This document shows positions 46,216 to 54,713 of a stretch of 64,000 nucleotides of DNA, piece by piece. The notes under the pieces are model-generated. The model made no database searches, had not been told where the DNA came from, and saw only the letters and a program-made list of their open reading frames with translations. This DNA comes from Streptomyces sp. B21-083. GTDB lineage: Bacteria; Actinomycetota; Actinomycetes; Streptomycetales; Streptomycetaceae. Every line of letters begins with the position of its first letter. The first letter of the stretch is position 1. The stretch is taken from positions 4,712,001-4,776,000 of the forward strand of contig NZ_JARUND010000001.1 of NCBI RefSeq assembly GCF_036898825.1, in the 5' to 3' direction. Made by a program: the position numbers and the translations under genes.

Positions 46216-47799
46216 GTGCCGGCCCGGTTCCTCCGCGTTCTCCCGCACGCCCCGGCCCGCCAGTGGGGTGCCCGAGCACGACAGGTACGCATCTCCTTGT
46301 CTTCTTCCGTACTGACTCCCGACGCGCGGCTGCGCGGTCTGCGCCCCGACTGGCTGAACGACCCGAAGGTCTGGCGTACCGAGGTGCTGGCCGGCCTGGT
46401 CGTCGCCCTGGCGCTGATCCCGGAGGCGATCTCGTTCTCGATCATCGCCGGTGTCGACCCCGCGGTCGGTCTGTTCGCCTCGTTCACCATGGCCGTGACC
46501 ATCTCGATCGTCGGCGGCCGGCGCGCGATGATCTCGGCGGCGACCGGCGCCGTCGCGCTCGTGATCGCACCGCTCAACCGTGAGCACGGCTTCGGCTACC
46601 TGGTCGCCGCCGTCATCCTCGCCGGTGTCATCCAGGTCGCGCTCGGCGCGCTGGGGGTCGCCAAGCTGATGAGGTTCGTTCCGCGCTCGGTGATGGTCGG
46701 CTTCGTCAACGCCCTCGCCATCCTGATCTTCATGGCCCAGGTCCCCGAGATGCACGACGTGCCCTGGGCCGTGTATCCGCTGATCGCGGCCGGTCTGGCC
46801 CTCATGGTGTTCTTCCCGAAGGTCACTACCGTGATCCCGGCGCCACTGGTGTCCATCGTCATCCTCACCGTCATCACCGTCGCCGCCGGGATCGCCGTGC
46901 CGACCGTGGGCGACAAGGGCGCCCTGCCGTCCTCGCTGCCGGTGCCGGGCCTGCCGGACGTGCCGTTCACCATGGACACCCTGACCACCATCGCCCCGTA
47001 CGCGTTCGCGATGGCCCTGGTCGGACTCATGGAGTCGCTGATGACCGCGAAGCTCGTCGACGAGATCACCGACACCCACTCCTCCAAGACCCGCGAGTCC
47101 ATCGGCCAGGGCATCGCCAACATCGTCACCGGCTTCTTCGGCGGCATGGGCGGCTGCGCCATGATCGGCCAGACGATGATCAACGTGAAGGTGTCCGGCG
47201 CCCGCACCCGCCTCTCCACCTTCCTCGCCGGCTCGTTCCTGATGGTGCTGTGCATCGCCTTCGGATCGGTCGTGTCCGACATCCCCATGGCCGCCCTGGT
47301 CGCCGTCATGGTGATGGTGTCGTTCGCGACGTTCGACTGGCACTCCATCGCACCCAAGACACTTCGGCGGATGCCCACCGGGGAGATCGCCGTCATGGTC
47401 ATCACCGTGATCTGTGTGGTCGCCACCTCCAACCTCGCCATCGGCGTCGTCGTCGGCTCCATCACCGCGATGGTCATCTTCGCCAAGCGTGTCGCCCACC
47501 TCGCCAACGTCACCGCCGTCACCGACCCCGACGGCAGCACGGTGGTGTACTCCGTAACCGGTGAGCTGTTCTTCGCCTCCTCCAACGACCTCGTCGGCCA
47601 GTTCAACTACGCCACCGACCCGGACAGGGTCGTCATCGACCTGTCCGCCGCCCACATCTGGGACGCCTCCTCGGTCGCCGCCCTCGACGCGATCGAGACC
47701 AAATACGCCCAGCGTGGCAAGACCGTGGAGATCATCGGGCTGAACAGCCCCAGCGCCGACCTCCACGGCAAGCTCACCGGCGAACTCACCAGCCACTGA
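46216..47799 (+). CDS. SulP-family anion transporter with STAS domain
   Basis: The product is up to 527 residues with about ten to eleven helices (WRTEVLAGLVVALALIPEAISFSIIAGVDPAVGLFAS, GVIQVALGALGVAKLMRFVP, FFGGMGGCAMIGQTMINVK). A C-terminal STAS domain follows (VVYSVTGELFFASSNDLVGQFNY, VVIDLSAAHIWDASSVAALDAIE). SulP proteins carry sulfate, bicarbonate or dicarboxylates. GTG 46216 is the longest start; a TTG about 25 codons later would give the common MSSSVLTPDARLRGLRPDW start. It is presumably controlled by the divergent MerR. Confidence 0.93.
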   Translation: MPARFLRVLPHAPARQWGARARQVRISLSSSVLTPDARLRGLRPDWLNDPKVWRTEVLAGLVVALALIPEAISFSIIAGVDPAVGLFASFTMAVTISIVGGRRAMISAATGAVALVIAPLNREHGFGYLVAAVILAGVIQVALGALGVAKLMRFVPRSVMVGFVNALAILIFMAQVPEMHDVPWAVYPLIAAGLALMVFFPKVTTVIPAPLVSIVILTVITVAAGIAVPTVGDKGALPSSLPVPGLPDVPFTMDTLTTIAPYAFAMALVGLMESLMTAKLVDEITDTHSSKTRESIGQGIANIVTGFFGGMGGCAMIGQTMINVKVSGARTRLSTFLAGSFLMVLCIAFGSVVSDIPMAALVAVMVMVSFATFDWHSIAPKTLRRMPTGEIAVMVITVICVVATSNLAIGVVVGSITAMVIFAKRVAHLANVTAVTDPDGSTVVYSVTGELFFASSNDLVGQFNYATDPDRVVIDLSAAHIWDASSVAALDAIETKYAQRGKTVEIIGLNSPSADLHGKLTGELTSH

Positions 47800-47828
47800 C
47801 CCGGCCCAGCCCCAGCCCCGTAAAACAC

Positions 47829-47857
47829 GTAGGACGCCGGCTTCGTCGGGGTCCTAC
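47829..47857 (+). terminator. SulP terminator
   Basis: GTAGGACGCCG pairs with CGGGGTCCTAC around GCTTCGT, about 30 bases past the stop. Confidence 0.7.
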
Positions 47858-48006
47858 GCTGTTCGGGGACAGGCGTGGCGTATCCCGAAGCCATCGCAGC
47901 AGCCCCCGCCGACTTCGGCGCCCTCCAGCAGCACAAGAACCACCCCGAGCAGTCCCTCAGCGCACGCCACCTCCCCGTAGACGCGAGCGGGGCCGTGGAC
48001 ACAAGC

Positions 48007-48567
48007 TCAACCCTCACCCCCGTCCGGCCCGGGGCCCCGCCGCCCACCGCCGCGGTGTGAGGCCCAGCGGCGCCGCAGCCAGTCTCCGGTCTCTCCGATC
48101 GCGACCAGAACGGCGGCCGATGCGGCACACCCGGCAAGGCGCACCGGCTGCCCGAGTGCCATGCCCAACAGCCACAGCAGGAGAGTGACCGTGATCCACC
48201 ACGCGGTGACGGATCTGATCTCCGCCCACCACTGCGGAACCTGCTTCACCGGCCGGCGCCGGAGCTCGGGAGAGTGGAGACTGCCGGGGCGAGCGACTGC
48301 CAGGGCATCGCCGTCATCCCTTTCCGGTTGTTGGCGGAACCGGAGTTCCGATACGCGGGTGGGGCGTCGCAGGTTGCCGGCGGCGACCATGACCAGGCCG
48401 GTGATCAGCAGGGCCAGGCCGATGACCAGGACGGGGAATCCGGGGCCGGGCAGGACGTACATCAACGCCCCGGCCAGGGTGAGCGGCGCTCCGACGGCCG
48501 CCAGCGCGCTCCCGATGCGACGTTCAGATATGCGTTGCTCCTGGGTGCTGCTGCGGTGAGGGGTCAT
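48007..48567 (-). CDS. Membrane protein downstream of nhaA (PGPGW-like plus second helix pair)
   Basis: The 186-residue product has four hydrophobic segments. The first pair includes AGALMYVLPGPGFPVLVIGLALLITGLVMVA, with the LPGPG motif of small Actinobacteria membrane proteins. The second pair is TAWWITVTLLLWLLGMALG and LAGCAASAAVLVAIGETGDWL. It overlaps the preceding small gene by four bases (ATGA). Function unknown; probably accessory to the antiporter operon. Confidence 0.75.
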   Translation of the reverse strand: MTPHRSSTQEQRISERRIGSALAAVGAPLTLAGALMYVLPGPGFPVLVIGLALLITGLVMVAAGNLRRPTRVSELRFRQQPERDDGDALAVARPGSLHSPELRRRPVKQVPQWWAEIRSVTAWWITVTLLLWLLGMALGQPVRLAGCAASAAVLVAIGETGDWLRRRWASHRGGGRRGPGPDGGEG

Positions 48568-48833
48568 CAGATGTCCTTGCCGATCAGGGATGCGGTCAGG
48601 GCGCCAGCGAGGAGGGCCCAGGCGACGGCGGCCCATCCGGCCTGGCTCCAGCCGATGGCCGTCATGCTCACCGCGACCACGCCTGCGGCTGCCATCGCCC
48701 GCCGGCTGGTCGTGAAGGCCCTTTGGCGGCGGGCGCTGCCTGGGTGCCGGATCTCGGTGAACGCGGTGCGGATGCCAAGAACCGCGACGATGATCACGGG
48801 CGCCAGCAGCGATGCCTCGCCACCGCCGTCCAT
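48567..48833 (-). CDS. Small membrane protein in the nhaA operon
   Basis: The 88-residue product has helices LLAPVIIVAVLGI, AMAAAGVVAVSMTAIGW and AVAWALLAGALTASLIG. It overlaps nhaA upstream and the next gene downstream by ATGA junctions, so the three genes are coupled. No known family. Confidence 0.75.
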   Translation of the reverse strand: MDGGGEASLLAPVIIVAVLGIRTAFTEIRHPGSARRQRAFTTSRRAMAAAGVVAVSMTAIGWSQAGWAAVAWALLAGALTASLIGKDI

Positions 48834-50149
48834 CAGGTGTCCTGCCTGTCCGGCCCGGCGTCGGCCGACTGGGCCCGCTGGTAGATGTCGGGGATGCCGT
48901 CCGCGTCGGCGTCGAGGTTCTCCGCCTCGTACAGACGCCGGTAGATCGTGTTCCGGCGGCGTAGCAGGGCGGCAGCGAGCATCGCGGCGAGCACGGAGGC
49001 GATCAGGACCGCCGCCTTGATGTGCTCCCCGACCGCCGTGCCGGTGAAGGCGAGTTCGCCGATCAGCAGCGCCACGGTGAACCCGATTCCCGCCAGCACC
49101 GACAGGCCCAGCACGTCGGCCCAGGCCAGGTCCGGGTTGAGGCGGGCGCGGGTGAAGCGGGCGGCCAGGTACGTCCCGGCGAAGATGCCCACGGTCTTGC
49201 CGGCGATCAGACCGATGACGACGCCGAGGGGCTCGGGGCTGGTGAAGACCTCGCCCAGAGCTGCGCCGGTGATGCTCACTCCGGCGGCGAACAGCGCGAA
49301 CAGCGGCACCGCGACCCCGGCCGAGACCGGGTGCACCAGGTACGCGACCCGGGCGGCCGGGGACTTCGTCTCGCCTGCGTCGGGGGTGGTGCGCAGGATC
49401 AGCCCCATCGCGACCCCGGCGACCGTCGCGTGGATGCCGCCGTTGTACATCAGCGCCCAGACCGTGACGCCGAGGGGGACGTACCACCACCAGCCACGTA
49501 CCCGCGCCCGTTGGAGCAGGTAGAAGACGACGAGTCCGGCGAACGCCCCGGCCAGCGCCCACAGGTTCAGGTCGGAGGTGAAGAACACCGCGATGATCAG
49601 GATGGCGCCGAGGTCGTCGACGACCGCGAGGGTCAGCAGGAACGCGCGCAGCGCGGCCGGCAGGTGGGTGGACAGGACCGCGAGCACGGCGAGGGCGAAC
49701 GCGATGTCGGTGGCCATCGGCACCGCCCACCCGTCCAGGTTCCCGCCGCCCGCCGAGGCGGTCACGGCATACAGAGCGGCCGGCACGGCCATTCCGCACA
49801 TCGCGGCAATCACCGGCAGCGCCGCCGTCGCGGGGGTACGCAGCTCGCCGACGACCAGTTCACGCTTGAGCTCGATCCCGGCGACCAGGAAGAACACCGC
49901 GAGCAGCCCGTCCGCCGTCCAGTGCCCCACCGACAGGTCCAAGCCGAGAGCCGACACTCCGAAGTGGAAATCCCGTATGCCCTCGTAGGCCCCGCTCCAC
50001 GGGCTGTTCGCCCACGCCAGCGCCACCACCGCGGCAGCGAGGAGAACCAGGCCACCGACGGTCTCGGTACGCAGTGCACGGGCGATGGCCTGACGCTCCG
50101 GAAGCGGAAGCAGGCCCAGGAAGTAGGAACGCGAGCGAACATCAGACAC
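48833..50149 (-). CDS. nhaA: Na+/H+ antiporter NhaA
   Basis: The 438-residue product carries NhaA signatures: RTETVGGLVLLAAAVVALAWANSPW, VGHWTADGLLAVFFLVAGIELKRE, the paired aspartates in LAVVDDLGAILIIA, and MYNGGIHATVAGVAMGLI. The C-terminus is hydrophilic. It exports sodium against protons at the membrane. The GTG at 50149 removes 94 upstream codons that do not look membrane-like. First gene of a three-gene operon. Confidence 0.94.
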   Translation of the reverse strand: MSDVRSRSYFLGLLPLPERQAIARALRTETVGGLVLLAAAVVALAWANSPWSGAYEGIRDFHFGVSALGLDLSVGHWTADGLLAVFFLVAGIELKRELVVGELRTPATAALPVIAAMCGMAVPAALYAVTASAGGGNLDGWAVPMATDIAFALAVLAVLSTHLPAALRAFLLTLAVVDDLGAILIIAVFFTSDLNLWALAGAFAGLVVFYLLQRARVRGWWWYVPLGVTVWALMYNGGIHATVAGVAMGLILRTTPDAGETKSPAARVAYLVHPVSAGVAVPLFALFAAGVSITGAALGEVFTSPEPLGVVIGLIAGKTVGIFAGTYLAARFTRARLNPDLAWADVLGLSVLAGIGFTVALLIGELAFTGTAVGEHIKAAVLIASVLAAMLAAALLRRRNTIYRRLYEAENLDADADGIPDIYQRAQSADAGPDRQDT

Positions 50150-50606
50150 GGCGGGGTGTCCTCCGGGGCGTCGGCGGAAAAGGGCACACGGCCCCACGGA
50201 CGCCGACCAGACTTCCCGGCACACCCCGCGCCAGTTTTTGACGCGTTCTTTGCACTCTATCCAGCCCGAACCCCGCTGTCTCCCCCACCCTGCGGACGCC
50301 CAAGCCCGACAGCCTGCGGCGCTGTGACCACCCGGCCCTGTCAGGTTCGGGCCACACGCCTCCGCCGGCTCGAACTCCACGAACACCTTCCCGGCTGCCA
50401 CGCGCGGCGGTCTCAGCATCCGCGTGGGCATCGTCCTGCTCGCCGCCGCCGTCCACCACTACCTCGTCATCAACCACCTCGCGGCCGACAGCACAGTGGC
50501 GCCAACCCGCCCCCGCGCAGCGGACCGGCGACTGCAATGCGCCAACCGCCGCAAGGAAGAACACACACCACAGAGCCCCTGTGGAGATCCACCTCGTGCA
50601 CGACCT
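50150..50606. other. 457-bp gap between nhaA and the PucR-type gene
   Basis: No gene was recognised. The part nearest nhaA should hold its promoter. Several long GC-rich frames lack RBS and family features. Confidence 0.4.
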
Positions 50607-51677
50607 TCAGAAGGGTTTCGTAGGCCAGTCCAGCAGCCGGGCCCCGATCACCGCGGTCTGCAACGTGTAGCGGTGCACCGGGTCGGACGGGTCCGCACCG
50701 GTGAGCTGATGAATGCGTTCCAGACGGTAGGTGAAGGCCCGCACACTCAGCGACAGCCGCCGCGCCGCCTCCGCGGACACGCAGCCGGAGTCGAAGTACA
50801 CGGTGAGGGTATCCAGGAGCGGCTGCGCGCCACCGCGGGCTCCGCGCAGCGAGCCGAGGGCGCTTTCGACCAGATCGGCCATGGCCTGCCGGTCGCGGGT
50901 GAGGACGGGGTAGACGAGAAGGTCCGCCGAGCGCAGCACGGGTTCGTCGAGCTCCAGCCGGTCGGCGAGGTCGAGGGCGTTGAGGGCCTCCTCGTAGGAC
51001 TGGACGACCCCGGCCGCGCCGGGCTGCGGGCGGCCGATCCCCACCTGTCCGCCGCCAGTGGCAACGACCGCGTGTTTGGCGAAGTACGTGAGAACCTCGC
51101 TCTGGTCCCCCGGAGCGACGCAGACCAGCCGTCCGTCCTTGGTGGTGAGCAGGATGCTGCGGTCGCCGAACCGGCCGATCAGCGCATGCTCGACCTCCCG
51201 GAGAACCGTGTCTCCCTCTTCGTACGCGACCGTGCCGCGTGCCACGGCGACGGCGTGTTCGTACGACAGGCGTAGTCCGTAGCGTTCCGCGCGCTGGGCG
51301 AGTCGGCCCAGGTCGCTGCGGCCGTACAGCAGGTCGTCGATGAACTCCCGGCGGCCTGCCTCCTCCTGGCGTACGGCGATTCTCTGCGCCTGCTCGTAGC
51401 CCTCGGCGAACGCGTCGACAGCCTGGGCCACGGCGGCCAGCACGTTGTCCACGGACGCGCCGTTCTGGGTCGGCCAGTACGCCCGGGTGGCTGCCATGTG
51501 GGTGCCCACCAGGACACGCAGCCCGAGGCCCGCCTCCGCGGCCTGCTTGCCCAGTGCACGGCGGGAATCGAGTTCGTCCCGGGACAGTCGGCGGCCGGTC
51601 GCCGAGGCGTCCGCGAGGATGCGGGCATAACCCCGCAGGTACTCCCCGTGCTCATCGGACATGTCCCGCCCCGCCAT
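50607..51677 (-). CDS. PucR/CdaR-type transcriptional regulator
   Basis: The 356-residue product has a sensory N-terminal half, a GGDEF-like middle segment (AVAVARGTVAYEEGDTVLREVEHALIGRFGDRSILLTTKDGRLVCVAPG) and the PucR C-terminal helix-turn-helix (LLDTLTVYFDSGCVSAEAARRLSLSVRAFTYRLERIHQLTG). ATG at 51677 follows AGGGGGAA. It diverges from a Na+/H+ antiporter, with two TGCC-N7-GGCA-type dyads in the shared promoter region. It is the best local candidate to bind them. Confidence 0.9.
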   Translation of the reverse strand: MAGRDMSDEHGEYLRGYARILADASATGRRLSRDELDSRRALGKQAAEAGLGLRVLVGTHMAATRAYWPTQNGASVDNVLAAVAQAVDAFAEGYEQAQRIAVRQEEAGRREFIDDLLYGRSDLGRLAQRAERYGLRLSYEHAVAVARGTVAYEEGDTVLREVEHALIGRFGDRSILLTTKDGRLVCVAPGDQSEVLTYFAKHAVVATGGGQVGIGRPQPGAAGVVQSYEEALNALDLADRLELDEPVLRSADLLVYPVLTRDRQAMADLVESALGSLRGARGGAQPLLDTLTVYFDSGCVSAEAARRLSLSVRAFTYRLERIHQLTGADPSDPVHRYTLQTAVIGARLLDWPTKPF

Positions 51678-51757
51678 GTTGTTCCCCCTGAATTGGACGC
51701 GCCTTGACGTCTTTTTAGCGCATGCCCGGAAGAACTGGCCCTGCATCACCGAGATCG

Positions 51758-51836
51758 TTGCCTGCCTTCGGCAGTTTCAGACGACGAAATGCGGTGAAGC
51801 ACGCCGCGGGGCTGCACACCATGTCGGAATCCGGCA
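51758..51836. promoter_or_regulatory. Two TGCC-N7-GGCA operators between PucR and antiporter genes
   Basis: TGCC-TGCCTTC-GGCA lies at 51759-51773 and TGTC-GGAATCC-GGCA at 51822-51836. The same dyad occurs twice more at 62551 and 62627. The shared form is CATTGCCGR-centre-YCGGCA. The sites are spaced 63 bases apart, six turns of the helix. Confidence 0.6.
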
Positions 51837-51972
51837 ATGTACGGAGTTCCAGAATGCGCGCCAAGAACCTGTCAATGCCGCGTGAAGGACGCGTAAGGTT
51901 CCCTGCGGTGTGCCGGGAAGCCTGGTCGGCGGTTTGGGGACAACTCTCTTCGCCGATCGAAGATTCAAGGTC

Positions 51973-53220
51973 ATGATGCTTGTCGTGGTGTTCGGGGTGG
52001 CGCTGCTGATCGCGGTGCTGCTGTCAGGGCTTGCCGCCCGGACCGTTCTGTCGACGTCGTTGCTCTTCCTCCTCGGTGGCGCGCTCGTCAGTGACGGGTT
52101 CCTCGGGCTGATCCACATCACGCCGGACAGTGAGATCGTGTCCGTGACGGCCGATCTGGCGCTGTTCGCGGTGCTGTTCACCGACGGCATGCACGTCTCC
52201 TTCCCCAAGCTGCGCACCAACTGGCGCAACCCGGCCCGCGCCCTCGGACTCGGCATGCCGCTCGCGTTCGTCGGCATGACGCTGATCACGCACTACCTGG
52301 TGGGCCTGGACTGGACGACGTCCTTCCTCGTCGGCGCCGTGCTGGCGCCCACCGACCCCGTGTTCGCCTCCGCGATCGTCGGGCGCAAGGAAGTCCCGTC
52401 GAAGCTGCGGCAGTTGCTGAACGTGGAGAGCGGCATCAACGACGGGCTCGCCCTGCCGGTCGTGCTCATCCTGATCGCCGCCGCCGGACCGACCTCCGGG
52501 CACGCCGAGGCGTCCTTGGGGACGATCGCACTGGAGCTGGTCCTGGGTTTGGTCTTCGGTGTCGTCCTGCCGTTCGTAGTGGTCGAACTCGTACGGTTCC
52601 GGCTGCTGGGCGCCGAGCCGAAGCTGCAGCCGCTGCTGCCGCTGGCCATCGGTGTGATCCTGTACGCCCTCTGCCACCTCACGCACGCCAATCCCTACCT
52701 CGCCGCGTTCTCAGCCGGAGCGGTGCTCACCGCCCGCTCCCTGGAGGCGAAGGAGGCGTTCGAACCGCTCGGCGAGGCGCTGGCGGAGCTGGCCAAGTTC
52801 GCGGCCCTGCTGGTCTTCGGCGCACTGCTCACCCCGCAACTGTTCGGAGACCTGTCCTTCGGCGGCTACGTCGCGGTCGTCCTCGCGATCGTGCTGATCC
52901 GGCCGGCCTCGCTACTGCTGTCCCTGCTCGGCACCCGGTTCACCCGGCAGGAGAAGCTGGTCGCGGCCTGGTTCGGTCCCAAGGGCTTCGCGTCCGTGGT
53001 GTACGGGCTGCTGGTACTGCAGGCCGGGATCCCGCAGGGCGAGGAGGCATTCGCGCTCATCGCCGTGTGCATCGCCTTCTCGATCATCGCCCACAGCTCC
53101 ACCGACGTACCCATCGCCCGCCTCTTCCGCGTCGACGACATCGCCGGAATCCCGGCCGGACGCCAGGACACCGACGCACAGTCACCGTCCGAGGAGACCC
53201 CGGCAGACGCACGCGGATGA
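51973..53220 (+). CDS. CPA1-type Na+/H+ (cation/proton) antiporter
   Basis: The product is 415 residues from ATG 51973, with about 12 helices. Family marks are LFAVLFTDGMHVSFPKL, GAVLAPTDPVFASAIVGR, NVESGINDGLALPVVLILIA (the aspartate motif) and AWFGPKGFASVVYGLLV. A short acidic tail follows. A GTG at 51910 would add 21 residues without membrane character. It follows the PucR operators and is convergent with the beta-propeller gene. Confidence 0.92.
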   Translation: MMLVVVFGVALLIAVLLSGLAARTVLSTSLLFLLGGALVSDGFLGLIHITPDSEIVSVTADLALFAVLFTDGMHVSFPKLRTNWRNPARALGLGMPLAFVGMTLITHYLVGLDWTTSFLVGAVLAPTDPVFASAIVGRKEVPSKLRQLLNVESGINDGLALPVVLILIAAAGPTSGHAEASLGTIALELVLGLVFGVVLPFVVVELVRFRLLGAEPKLQPLLPLAIGVILYALCHLTHANPYLAAFSAGAVLTARSLEAKEAFEPLGEALAELAKFAALLVFGALLTPQLFGDLSFGGYVAVVLAIVLIRPASLLLSLLGTRFTRQEKLVAAWFGPKGFASVVYGLLVLQAGIPQGEEAFALIAVCIAFSIIAHSSTDVPIARLFRVDDIAGIPAGRQDTDAQSPSEETPADARG

Positions 53221-53357
53221 CCTGGCCGAGCCGTGCGCCCGGCCGTCCTTGTCGGCGCCGCCGCTGACCGGTCCCAACAGGGGCGGGTACGGCCCGACCT
53301 CGCAGACGACACTTCGGCCTGCCTCGGATGCCGGTCAGCACGGACGCTCACACGCGT

Positions 53358-53387
53358 GACGCCCCGGACAAGGACGTCCGGGGCGTC
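53358..53387. terminator. Bidirectional terminator, antiporter / beta-propeller gene
   Basis: GACGCCCCGGAC and GTCCGGGGCGTC are perfect complements around six bases, midway between two convergent genes. Confidence 0.85.
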
Positions 53388-53409
53388 GGGCCGCGGTGGC
53401 CGCATTCCC

Positions 53410-54615
53410 TTACACCGCGACGATGCCCTCCATGCCGGACTCGGCGAAGGCGGGCAGCCCTGTGACGGTGGCGATCTTGGTGAGCGAGCCGTTCCTGCCG
53501 ACGCGGAAGCCGTCGACCGTGCCGGAGACGGCGTTCTGCACGTACAGGAATTTCCCGTCCCGGGTCACCGCCAGGTCGATGACGCCCTGGGACATGGCCG
53601 AGGGCGGGGTGGCGATGCCTACATCGTTGGTGAGCGCGAGCTTTCCGTGCCGGTCCGTGCGGTAGCCGGTGACCGTGGAGTTGCCGGTGTTGCCCCCGTA
53701 GAAGAAGTCGCCGGCCCGCTCCAGCCAGCACAGTGTGTTCTGACCGTTGGCCAGCGGCTGCTGGACGACCTTGAGGGTTCCGTCGGCGCGCACCTTGTAC
53801 GTGGTGACCGTCGATTTCTCGGCCTCGGCCACCAGCATCCGGCCGCCCTTGTCGAAGGTGATCGCGAACGGCACGCCACCGGCCGAGTCGTTGACCACCG
53901 GCTGATGGGCGGGACGTCCGTCGTGCCGCATCGGGAAGACCTCGACGGTGTTCGCCGACTTGGTGGTGACGACCAGAGCACGGCCGTCCGGCGTGAACGC
54001 GACCTGACCGGGCGAACTGCTGAACAACGGCACCTTCTTGTTGTCCAGCCCCAGCGAGCGATGTGAACCGCTCAGCGGCACCAGGCCCTTCGCGGTGATC
54101 CGGAATCCCTGGATGCTGCCTTTCCCGCCCGCGTTCATGACGTACGCCAGGCTGCCGGAGACCGCGACCGACGCGGGGAAGTCCCCGCCGGAGGAAATGA
54201 CTTGGCGACTCGTCAGCTTTCGCCCCTGGACCCGGAACGAGGTCACGGTGCCGCTGCCCGCGTTGACCGCCAGCAGTGAGCCCGACCGGTCGTCGTAGAC
54301 GAGGGAGCCCTGGGACGCGAGCGAATCGGTGGGCGCGTCGACCTGGTCCCCTCCTTTGCCGCCGGTCGCGTAGCGGCCCGCGGCACTCAGCGCACCGTCG
54401 TCACCGCGCTCGAATACGTGGATCGTGCTGCCGACGAGTTCATTGCCCTGCACGAAGACCGCGTGGCCGGCCTTGGCCGTGGACCCGGACCGATGCGTTT
54501 CCCCGGCGGAGGCGAAGTTCACCGTGGTGGCGGCCGCCACCACGGCAAGGATCCCGGCTCCGGCAACGGACAGCCGGACCTGTAGCGACGACCTGCGCCT
54601 GGTGTGCCTGCTCAT
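53410..54615 (-). CDS. Secreted beta-propeller (lactonase-like) protein
   Basis: The 401-residue product has a signal peptide (basic start, then VRLSVAGAGILAVVAAATTVNFASAGE) and six or seven blade repeats such as NAGSGTVTSFRVQG, FTPDGRALVVTTKSANTVEVFP and VTRDGKFLYVQNAVSGTVDGFRVG. This is the 6-phosphogluconolactonase/YncE-like class. Secretion argues against a metabolic lactonase; a binding role at the cell surface is likely. ATG at 54615 follows GAGGAG. Confidence 0.85.
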   Translation of the reverse strand: MSRHTRRRSSLQVRLSVAGAGILAVVAAATTVNFASAGETHRSGSTAKAGHAVFVQGNELVGSTIHVFERGDDGALSAAGRYATGGKGGDQVDAPTDSLASQGSLVYDDRSGSLLAVNAGSGTVTSFRVQGRKLTSRQVISSGGDFPASVAVSGSLAYVMNAGGKGSIQGFRITAKGLVPLSGSHRSLGLDNKKVPLFSSSPGQVAFTPDGRALVVTTKSANTVEVFPMRHDGRPAHQPVVNDSAGGVPFAITFDKGGRMLVAEAEKSTVTTYKVRADGTLKVVQQPLANGQNTLCWLERAGDFFYGGNTGNSTVTGYRTDRHGKLALTNDVGIATPPSAMSQGVIDLAVTRDGKFLYVQNAVSGTVDGFRVGRNGSLTKIATVTGLPAFAESGMEGIVAV

Positions 54616-54713
54616 GCGTTGCTCCTCGGACCTCGGCCGCCACCACGGGACGGCGGCGCGCAGCACCAGAGTTGCCTGTGGGATGGGCGGGCCGCGGGGG
54701 ATTCACCACCGTG

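Noticed and set aside
45967..47796. A 609-codon minus-strand frame opposite the SulP gene
   Set aside because: His/Asp/Gly-rich antisense text typical of the complement of membrane-protein codons; the SulP frame has clear family motifs.
50424..51275. Plus-strand frame starting in the nhaA-pucR gap
   Set aside because: Only the first 60 codons lie outside the antisense of the PucR-type gene, and they lack an RBS and a recognisable domain.
53233..54066. Plus-strand frame opposite the beta-propeller gene
   Set aside because: No RBS or motif; it spans the bidirectional terminator and is antisense to a secreted protein with clear blade repeats.
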